A program made the position numbers and the translations under genes. Shown here in pieces: positions 57,050 through 64,000 of a stretch of DNA of 64,000 nucleotides; within the stretch, counting starts at the first letter, position 1, and each line of letters opens with the position of its first letter. The DNA is taken from contig CP145411.1 in assembly GCA_036867785.1 (NCBI GenBank), positions 1,550,001 through 1,614,000 on the forward strand, written 5' to 3'. The DNA comes from Plasmodiophora brassicae (lineage: Eukaryota; Endomyxa: Phytomyxea; Phytomyxea; Plasmodiophorida). The notes under the pieces were generated by a model. It saw only the letters and a program-made list of their open reading frames with translations. It was not told the origin of the DNA and ran no database searches.

Positions 57050-57750
57050 TATAGATCTGTTATATAACGCTTGGCCGGGGGGTGGGCGTTATATAACGTT
57101 ATGTAACGTTATATAACGGTTATATAACGGTTATATAACGCCCTTTTTGGGGACGCTTGGAGACCGCCCCGGACAGCCCGGACTGCGCGGAGAGGCCGTG
57201 GAAATCCGGCGGACTCGCATTGACATCTCGAAGCACAATTCTCGACGATGGGGAAGCGTAAGTCTGTAGTGTGGAATGATTTCTCGGAACGTGCGAGACT
57301 TGGAGACGCGAATATTGAACGCCAGACTGCAGTGTGTTTCAATTCGTCCCAACTGAAGCGAAAGGTTCCGGACGCACGCCCGATAGACGGACTAAGCACC
57401 TCATCAGTTTCAACTACTGGACAGAATCTCTGGTGGGATCTGCTGCCGATGGATGCGAAGATGACGACGTGATTGATCCTGTCGACGACTTCGAATTTGT
57501 AGACGCCTGTGATCGCGAGGTCGACCGCGCGCGTAGTGAATCCAAACGAAATTGACGACCACGTGATCTACAGCGACTCTGGTACCGAGGAAGTGGTCGT
57601 AGAATCAGGATGGGTGTGAAACATGACCGGTACACTGTTATTCGTTATAAATGGAATATAACGCGTTATATAACGCCTCTGTGACATAACGTTATATAAC
57701 GCGTTATATAACGCCCGTTATATAACGCCAAAATAACTAACAGATCTATA
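57050..57750. mobile_element. 701-bp DNA transposon (hAT-like by 8-bp TSD), probably non-autonomous
   Basis: The ends are perfect 13-bp inverted repeats TATAGATCTGTTA, flanked by an exact 8-bp direct repeat. Inside each end sits a cluster of the 10-bp palindrome GTTATATAAC: five copies at 57059-57139 and four at 57665-57726, plus variants. These would be sub-terminal transposase-binding sites. The centre encodes a short protein fragment, MGKRKSVVWNDFSERARLGD and RQTAVCFNSSQ, which has a faint BED-finger look, but no DDE/RNase-H transposase core. An 8-bp duplication is typical of hAT (also P and a few others). The perfect TSD and TIRs suggest a recent insertion, 73 bp upstream of the CBS-protein start codon. 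Confidence 0.85.
57248..57472 (+). CDS. Short frame inside the transposon, possible BED-like N-terminal remnant
   Basis: A 74-aa frame starting MGKRKSVVWNDFSE. The W-x(2)-F pattern followed by AVCF recalls the start of a BED zinc finger, the usual N-terminal domain of hAT transposases, but only one of the expected cysteines is clear. A short intron could switch it to the overlapping frame ending ACDREVDRARSESKRN at 57555. No catalytic domain follows, so this cannot be a full transposase. It may be a DNA-binding-only remnant. Confidence 0.3.
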   Translation: MGKRKSVVWNDFSERARLGDANIERQTAVCFNSSQLKRKVPDARPIDGLSTSSVSTTGQNLWWDLLPMDAKMTT

Positions 57751-57758
57751 GGTGGGAC
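57751..57758 (+). repeat. Right 8-bp target-site duplication GGTGGGAC
   Basis: Second copy of the octamer that flanks the transposon, identical to 57042-57049. Confidence 0.9.
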
Positions 57759-57830
57759 CGTACGAGGGGCAGGAGGAGTAGGTGGTATACTCCGTGTCCA
57801 GACACGGATTCGTTTGGTTGACGGGGCGAC

Positions 57831-59117
57831 ATGTCGTCGGCGGTGTCCGTGCTGAGCGGTGTGACGGCCGGGCAGGTCGCCGCCCAGCATCAGAAGCCGA
57901 TCATCATTGATTCGGGGTTGACGATCAAGGAGGCCAGTCAGGTGGGGCGGCGCACGGTTCGCGCGTGCTGCGCCCCGGGTCTGCGGCTGACTCGTGCGGT
58001 TAGGTCCTTGCGAAACACTCGATCACGAGCGCTCCCGTATACAATAAGACCAACCATTCGTTCGAGGGGTTCTTTGACTATTCCGATGTCATCAGCCTTG
58101 TCTTGAAGGTCAGTAGGCGCTGCAATGTACGATTCAAATACGAGGTGCAGATATATTGATGTGAGCGTCATCCACTTTCAGGTCGTGGCCGAGAGAACAA
58201 CCCTTGAACCTGATAATTCTCTGGAAGTATATCTGCAGGACCATAGCGTCCAGGAAATTACTGCCGGAATGGTCACCCGTGCGTCCTTCGTGAACAAACG
58301 CCCGCCGCCGCATTCTCATGCGTCGTTTGTGTAGGACTGTCGCGCAAGAACAAATTCTCTCCCGTGCGAGACACGACGCCACTGTCTGAGCTTGTCGACC
58401 GATTTTCTGAAGACATCCACCGTCTGCCGGTCACTTCTGAGAACGGGGACTTTTGTGGCGTTGTTTCGCAGTCGGACATCATAAAGGCGCTGTGGCAGAA
58501 GGTCATTTCATTCCTCGTTATCGTCGTCGTGCGAGTTGCTGATTCTGTGGCGCACAGCGAGCCGAACTCGCAGACTTCATGCACAAGCCGGTATCGGCGC
58601 TCTCGCCCCGGCAGTCGGAGGTCGTCCAGATGAACGTCGACGAGCCGCTTCTCACCGCGTTGAAGATCATGCACGAGAAGACGGTTACTAGCATTGCCCT
58701 CATCGATGAGGACAAGGCTATCGTCATGGTTCTCTCGCTGACTGATTTCAAGGTGGTCTCGTGCGTCACGATTTCCTATGTGCTTCTCTGATATCCCCAA
58801 TCAGCACCTGTTCCACACGAACATGTTCACCGATCTGCATCGTAGCGCTGGCGAATACAAGTCGGAACTGTTGCGGTCGTCTGTTTCGGTGAAGGTAAGC
58901 CGCCCTGACGACTGTTTGTGCTATCGCTATCGAACATGGCCCATCACAGGATACATCCCCGGTTTTCGCCGTCTCCCCCGATGCCACGCTCGAGAACGCG
59001 ATCGGCAAGCTGGTCGCCACCCGCTCCCATCGCGTGTACGTCTGCGACCGCCACGTCCCCGTCGGCGTCATCGCCCTGTCCGACATCATCCGCAGCATCC
59101 GCCAACTCAGCAAGTAA
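57831..59117 (+). CDS. Four-CBS-domain protein, AMPK-gamma/SNF4-like
   Basis: Six or seven exons. CBS1: KPIIIDSGLTIKEASQ|VLAKHSITSAPVYNK and FEGFFDYSDVISLVLK. CBS2: FSPVRDTTPLSELVDRFSE and HRLPVTSENGDFCGVVSQSDIIKAL. CBS3: VVQMNVDEPLLTALKIMHEKTVTSIALID with VLSLTDFK. CBS4: VSPDATLENAIGKLVATRSHRVYV and VGVIALSDIIRSIRQLSK at the C-terminus. Two Bateman modules with the SLSDI-type ends and the H-R signature (SHRVYV) are the layout of the gamma subunit of AMP-activated/SNF1 kinase, which senses AMP/ATP. SDS23-like proteins are an alternative. The start was taken at MSSAVSVLSGV. A transposon lies 73 bp upstream and may affect its promoter. Confidence 0.65.
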
Positions 59118-59335
59118 ACCGGGTCCGCATTCAGTGTCGTTGGCGAGGTATCGCCCCCACACCGTCCACCACCAAGCACCCGCTGCACCCACCTGCCGTA
59201 TCATTCGCTCTGCAAGGGGGCGCCTGTGGCAGCTGCATGCCGCGTGCCGTGCCGTTGTAACGCCGGGGGGTGTTACATGCTGCGACGTGTGCGCCGTTGG
59301 CGTTGGCGCCGGGCCGCATTTCCATTTTGGGGCGC

Positions 59336-60070
59336 ATGTCCGATGTTGGGCCGGGCGACAGCGACGACGGCGACCCGTTCATGTTCCGGCCCGTCACCGC
59401 CCAGGACGCGCACCGGAGGCGGTACCGGGTGCCCGAGCTGACCGCGACGGAGAAGCACCAGGTCCACGCCGGGTTGCGTCGGTTCGGCCGGCACGATGTC
59501 GGCGGTATCGCGCGCGGCGTGCCGACGAAGAACGTCGTGCAGGTTGCGAATTATATCGCGGCCATGGGCGCCGTCGCCAACGGCCCGGGCGAGGACGACG
59601 ACGCGGATGAAGATTTCCGACTTGTGGAACGCGATCGACCTGCTGCGATCCCGTTCGGGTTGTCCAGCGACGATGAGGAGATGGACGAAGAAGTCGTCGA
59701 CGACGACGACGACGACGACGAGATTGTCATCGAATCGGATTCCGACGCAAGCGACATTGCTGCTGTCCCTGCTGCCGCAGCTGATCTTCCCGAGTCCTAC
59801 GCCCGCCTGATTCGATTGCCGGGCGATGCGCGCGTTACCGTGCGGGCGCCTGTTTATGCGACCCTTCGTGCCTGGATCACACACGTCGTGCGGAACATCG
59901 TCGCGTACGCGTCGCTGCGCGACAAACCTGTCGTCGACTACGCCGACGTCGTCAGGGTGCTCCGGGATCTCAACTTTACAACCGACTGGAACCTCATGTC
60001 CGATGATGAGAGCGCCCCCGAACCGCCTGCAAAGCGCCGTCGTCGTCGTCGTCGTCGAACGGTGTCCTAA
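59336..60070 (+). CDS. SANT/Myb plus histone-fold nuclear protein (RRN5-like architecture)
   Basis: A single-exon 244-aa frame. Near residues 25-75, PELTATEKHQVHAGLRRFGRHDVGGIARGVPTKNVVQVANYI (broken here as two adjoining motifs, ending about residue 75) forms a SANT/Myb-type helix-turn-helix like that of Rrn5. An acidic stretch follows, including an Asp run encoded by (GAC)n at about 59698-59722. Residues 165-225 (RAPVYATLRAWITHVVRNIVAY and DYADVVRVLRDLNF) look like a histone fold. A basic tail [12 protein letters not shown] is a nuclear localisation signal. Rrn5 belongs to the RNA polymerase I upstream activation factor of fungi, so a chromatin or Pol I transcription role is likely. It is the only gene in its neighbourhood without introns over this length. 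The start was taken at MSDVGPGDSDD. Confidence 0.55.
   Translation: MSDVGPGDSDDGDPFMFRPVTAQDAHRRRYRVPELTATEKHQVHAGLRRFGRHDVGGIARGVPTKNVVQVANYIAAMGAVANGPGEDDDADEDFRLVERDRPAAIPFGLSSDDEEMDEEVVDDDDDDDEIVIESDSDASDIAAVPAAAADLPESYARLIRLPGDARVTVRAPVYATLRAWITHVVRNIVAYASLRDKPVVDYADVVRVLRDLNFTTDWNLMSDDESAPEPPAKRRRRRRRRTVS
59698..59722 (+). repeat. (GAC)n repeat encoding poly-Asp
   Basis: About eight GAC units in the acidic linker of the SANT/histone-fold gene. Confidence 0.8.
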
Positions 60071-60113
60071 CGAGCATCTGTATTGCATTGTCGTGATGAC
60101 GAGATGTGTCAAA

Positions 60114-61250
60114 CTAGGGACGATGCAAGTAACGCTGAGCGCATCGTCGACGGTGGTCATTGGCCCAGGTGATGGATGCGTTGTCGGGTAACGGGACCAG
60201 GTTTTGCTGGAGATTGTCCAGAACGGCATGCAACTCGTGACGATCGGAGTCAATGCTCAAATACTCGTCGATCCATTCGCTGCGGATCTCGTAAATTGTC
60301 GAATCCGTGGCCGACTTGAACCCGAGCATCAACGTCGTGTATCGGCCGTCATCGCCGTGCTCAACGCAATACATCAGGCCGACCTCGCCGCCAATGGCGT
60401 CGTGATCGACAGTCACGCCCGCACACTGATCCGTCGAGAGGTTGCGGAGGGTGCTGCGAACCGACGTGTCGTACGGGGCCGCTGAGACGACATGATGCCC
60501 CATGATCTCGTGAGCGAATGCGAACTCGAGGGCGACAGCGATCACGTCCCAGTACGTGTCGGCCAGGACGCCGCTGAGGAACAACGGGCTGATGTAGATG
60601 TGGGTGCGCCAGACGGCGTGATCATCGGCACCGCCCAGCACCATGTTCGACGACAGGAGATTCGTGTGGCAGCCCTGACGTTGCAGGCAGACGAGCGGAT
60701 GGCAATTCGTGATCATGCGGATCAGGATTTCGTACGGAGACACGCAGCCAGTATCGCACCCAATCGTGTCCAGCAGGCCTCCGAATGCACGAAGGTACGG
60801 GCTGCTTGTCATCAGCTGGATGACACGTGGGATGGTGTTCTGGACCCGTTCCGCTGCTTCGTGGTTGCCAGGGATCATGGTCCCGAACGACAGAGCGTTG
60901 ATGGCGGCGACATCGTAGACGTCGACGTGCAGCAGCTTGCGAATGTCGCGATCTGGTGTGGCCAGGGTCTCGTTCACCATCTTGTCAATCGTGCCCGTCA
61001 GGTCCTCGATGACGCGAACGTCGGCGTCCTCCACGATCGCATCCATGATCCGGTCGAACACGTCGCCGTACAGACGGCCCATCATCTTCGACACGTAGCG
61101 CAGGTGCAGGAACTCGTGGAGGTACTTCTGCACGATCCATGTCTCCTCTTCCAGGCGCACCTGCATCGTAACCGCGCCACCACCGAAACGAGACACGCCC
61201 ACATGCACAGTACGTACGTGCATGCGCTTCTTCGTCGTGGGCACCCGCAT
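60114..61250 (-). CDS. Unrecognised protein with two HExxH-like motifs, possible metalloprotease relative
   Basis: A single-exon 378-aa frame. Near residue 245, EFAFAHEIMGHHVVSA contains H-E-x-x-x-H, one residue longer than the HEXXH zinc motif of gluzincins, and about 45 residues later there is a DAIGGEVGLMYCVEHG segment that could supply a third ligand. A formal HEFLH occurs at residues 45-49 (VQKYLHEFLHLRYV), in a helix that does not resemble a peptidase site. The middle is helical. No signal peptide or membrane span is seen. Whether this is an inactive peptidase or an unrelated fold cannot be decided from sequence alone. It converges on the SANT/histone-fold gene (43 bp between stops). 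Confidence 0.45.
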   Translation of the reverse strand: MRVPTTKKRMHVRTVHVGVSRFGGGAVTMQVRLEEETWIVQKYLHEFLHLRYVSKMMGRLYGDVFDRIMDAIVEDADVRVIEDLTGTIDKMVNETLATPDRDIRKLLHVDVYDVAAINALSFGTMIPGNHEAAERVQNTIPRVIQLMTSSPYLRAFGGLLDTIGCDTGCVSPYEILIRMITNCHPLVCLQRQGCHTNLLSSNMVLGGADDHAVWRTHIYISPLFLSGVLADTYWDVIAVALEFAFAHEIMGHHVVSAAPYDTSVRSTLRNLSTDQCAGVTVDHDAIGGEVGLMYCVEHGDDGRYTTLMLGFKSATDSTIYEIRSEWIDEYLSIDSDRHELHAVLDNLQQNLVPLPDNASITWANDHRRRCAQRYLHRP

Positions 61251-61386
61251 CGTTGTGCCTGCTTTCGCACTTTGACGTTCGGCCGATAGTCGAGCCGCGA
61301 TTCTGGCACTGATCCAGGAATCACCGCAAGAACACTTGAGGGTAGAACACCCATAACGTCCGAAAAGAAAATAACGTTATCCATAT

Positions 61387-64000
61387 TCAATTTCTGGAGG
61401 TGGTGGATCCGTTCTGCTTCGTCCGGTAGTAGTTGTTGAAGTCGAGTCGGGTGCAGAGGTTCGTCATGTGCGAGTCATACTGGCCGGTGGCGCGCTCCAT
61501 CAGCTGCCCGATGAATTCGTTCAGCTTGTGGTCGAACCCGGACAGGTACTCGTCGATCTTGTTGCTGTACTCGGCATCCTGCCCAGCAGCCATTGCTTGC
61601 TTGGAGAGAATTGCCAGGCGCTCGCGGCGCCGCGCTCCAGTCAATCGGTCAATATCTCCGTTGGTGTCCAGAGAATCCCTATGACTGTAATAAGAAATCG
61701 CAATCATATAAAGCGCAACGTTGAGGTCACAGACCTTTGGGCGTCAAATGCAGCATGGAAGCGGTTCATGTGTTTCGCAAACAGCAAACAGGACGACAAG
61801 AGGGACGTCAAACTTTGTAACACATTGCGGTTCGTCAACAGACACTCCTTCAGACAGGTATCCAGGAAGGCATCGTGCGCTTCAAGAACCTGAAAGATAT
61901 GCCTTCAGCGGAGCCAAAGCGTTTACCGAAACGCGACTAACCTGATCAACGGTAGACACGTTCTGCTTCAATGCCGATTCCAATCGATGGTAGTTCGGTT
62001 CGAGTACTTCTACCGTCAGGTAGAACAAGAGGTTCTGAAGGAAGTGCATCATGCGCTGGCGAAGCACTAGGGACCTGGAGAACGTTGACGATAGGTCGAG
62101 TTCTCGCATTCTAAAACAGCGGTCAGAAGCCGGACGCGTTCAGCAACAACAACCACTGAACCTTTGCTGGTAGCGCCAAGTAATCCCGATCTGACGCTCG
62201 ACATGTTTGATGAAGAAGATGTGTCTGAATAACAACTCGTACTTGGTCATCGCCTTTTTCGACAATACGATCGAGATGGGCCACTGCACAGCATATTCCA
62301 GCGTAAACGCCTCGATACCAGTAAGCGGCGACCCGGTCGGGCGATGAAGTGTCTCAGACGAGTGCATCGTTCGAGAATACGCGTCATTAGCAACATTGTG
62401 GATCACATTCCTAAACGATAACGCAGGTTGGCTCATCTTCAACAGAAACGCAAGCAGGACACTCATACAGCTTCTCCAATAGTGCATGCTGCTCTAGACG
62501 ACAAGAGATCTCATCGTGACCAAAGTCATCGCCTGCCGTTGAGAGTGACAGCTCCAGCAATGACTGCAGACGAGCAAGTCTCTGAGCAGAGACGGGCCGG
62601 CTCAAATCTTCCTCCGCCGAATCTAAAAAGTGGACAAAGAAATCGCCCTGACCATGCAGGAAATACCGTTTGAGGCATCTGATCGATTCTTAATCAGAAA
62701 AGACAGGTCGAACACGTCGGATGAAAAAATGACCTCAAGCGCGGCAACAAGTTGTTCTGCTGCAACAGCACGTCCAGCAATGCAGAGCTCGCGTAGCCAA
62801 ATGCAGCATCGATGATGCTTCCATTACTAATAGAGCGACAAAGTCAGACCTGGGCTGGGCGGTGATTAACTGACGTATACAGAGCGGCGTCGAAGCCGAA
62901 GGACTGGTCGGCATCTTGTGACGAATCCCGACCAGCTTGCCCAAAGGAGCACTGCCGAAGCACGTTGAGGTATTTTCCCGTCAGTAGGATCTTGTTGGAG
63001 AACTGCTGGAGAAACGCTGGCACATGCTCGTTTCTCACAACGTATCGTTCGTCCTAGCAGACGCAGCCGAGTAAGTAGCTGGCCTGACTGGACTGCTGGC
63101 ATGGCGCCTTACCCAGTACGAGTCATTGAAGTCACGCTCGAGGTTATCCCGTGTTATGTCATCACGAACCTACAAAAACTATCAGATCTGAGCCCATAGC
63201 ACCATTACGTAGCCGAACCCGTATTTGGAATTCATCGTATGGATCCTGGACAATTCCAAACTCGATCCATTTCCGTAACAGGACGAAATAGGGCTCCGAA
63301 CAGTCTTTCAGGATTTGAAAGTACAGGGCACGCGAATTCTCATCACTACCAGAAATCGTAAGAAACGCATCCAGTCAATTTGAGCTAGATGCCATCTTTA
63401 CCCCTCTTTGCAGTACAGGTCGTAGAGTACTTGGATTAGCGAACCTCCGCAAGCACCGGCGGCTGCACTAACAAGAACATGCAATGCCGATATCGTTGCA
63501 ATAGAAGGCTGGAGCTGGAACCACAGCTGCTGGAGGGACAGGTCAGGAGAATCCAGCTGGGCGATCTTGACAACGTACATCTGTCCCGACACATAAGTGG
63601 ACGATCGGCCACATCCATCAACGGGAATTCAACCAACCTCAAGAACCGCCTCCATCGCGCCAGCAAGTGCCTGGCTGACAAGGCCATACTCGTATCGGGA
63701 GCGCAACTGCCAATAGCGCCGTACTGTGAGACAGGTCGAGTATAACTAGCCCGCCTGGAAGCAAACCTTTACGAAGTGCACGATTTCCAGATACTGGTTG
63801 CACACAGGGAAGCATCGCTCGACTTGGAACTGCATCGTAACGCAAACTTGCGTAGCAGAAAGTTTGAACCCAAGGTTCGGCGAGGACGATAAGCCGACCC
63901 ATTCTGATTCGAGGCCGAGTAATGCCGTAAGAAGCGCCCTGCAAAGAAGACGCTCCTAGCAAAAGTCAAGAACCTGCTGACCAGCCCGTGCATTATTAGT
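61387..64000 (-). CDS. TUBGCP2: Gamma-tubulin complex component 2-like, N-terminus beyond window
   Basis: Many short exons in the GRIP2 (C-terminal) half. VVKIAQLDSPDLSLQQLWFQLQPSIATI, then LVSAAAGACGGSLIQVLYDLYCKEG, match the GRIP1/linker of GCP2 (HQFRTGQLSLQKLWFYVQP...GGA.L..LH). AFTLEYAVQWPISIVLSKKAMTKYELLFRHIF, KHVERQIGI and MRELDLSSTFSRSLVLRQRMMHFLQNLLFYLTVEVLEP follow, the strongest GCP signature (W.L..R..M..F...L..Y...DVLE). The C-terminus is LTGARRRERLAIL and HKLNEFIGQLM, then MTNLCTRLDFNNYYRTKQ, the GCP2 SRLDFN.FY end. GCP2 pairs with GCP3 in the gamma-tubulin small complex that nucleates microtubules. The gene runs off the right edge. Confidence 0.85.

Noticed and set aside
57653-57740. 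AT-rich palindrome cluster as a possible replication origin or centromere repeat
   Set aside because: The same palindrome cluster occurs at both ends of a segment with TIRs and an 8-bp TSD, so transposon sub-terminal sites explain it better.
61102-61118. HEFLH in the 60114-61250 protein as a zinc site
   Set aside because: It matches HEXXH formally, but the surrounding helix (VQKYLHEFLHLRYVSK) is charged and lacks the hydrophobic pattern of a peptidase active helix. HEIMGHH later in the protein is the better candidate.

Overview
The window is nuclear DNA of a eukaryote. It is GC-rich, genes are packed on both strands, and nearly every gene is cut by very short GT-AG introns (about 45-80 nt), so most products are visible only after mentally splicing. 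The gene set (SPAG17-like central-pair protein, p25-alpha protein, EML-like WD40 protein, GCP2, CYFIP, DNA ligase IV, ATRIP-like, NRBF2-like, ARMC1-like, perilipin-like, DAF-36/Neverland-type Rieske oxygenase, GPN3, MPC2, SDHD) points to a flagellated, free-living unicellular organism, probably on the Amorphea/opisthokont side. I cannot name the lineage from sequence alone.

Layout. 1-8 kb: a nucleotidyltransferase cut by the left edge, an NRBF2-like autophagy subunit, a multi-pass membrane protein, mitochondrial pyruvate carrier 2, and an ATRIP-like checkpoint protein whose 3' coding end appears to overlap MPC2. 8-20.5 kb: a dead inverted copy of the membrane protein, an unusual protein with three tandem GST-like modules and an MGC acylation start, ARMC1-like, EML-like, a RING-H2 ligase and a p25-alpha protein starting 3 bp apart back to back, a Sel1-repeat protein, a SUV39-type SET methyltransferase and a DinB-fold protein. 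20.5-34 kb: a tandem repeat, a Rieske sterol desaturase-like gene, SDHD, two unrecognised genes, then CYFIP running almost directly into a polyproline/WH2 actin-binding segment (possibly one fused gene), and a 7TM protein with a degraded head-to-head paralogue. 34-48 kb: DNA ligase IV, an F-BAR-like gene and a SPAG17-like axonemal gene. 48-57 kb: a dead and a live acyl-CoA oxidase-type gene in tandem, a perilipin-like gene, GPN3, a His-rich secreted protein and a Skp1-ankyrin chimera. 57-64 kb: a 701-bp DNA transposon with 13-bp inverted ends and a perfect 8-bp target duplication, an AMPK-gamma-like CBS protein, a SANT plus histone-fold protein, a HExxxH-bearing unknown and GCP2, cut by the right edge.

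Functional themes are cytoskeleton and flagellum (CYFIP, WH2 protein, EML, p25-alpha, GCP2, SPAG17), lipid and mitochondrial energy metabolism (acyl-CoA oxidase, perilipin-like, Rieske oxygenase, MPC2, SDHD) and genome maintenance/chromatin (LIG4, ATRIP-like, SET, SANT-histone fold). No operons, CRISPR arrays, rRNA or convincing tRNA genes were seen. Intron coordinates were worked out by hand from frame continuity and family similarity and are most certain where a gene is short and conserved.
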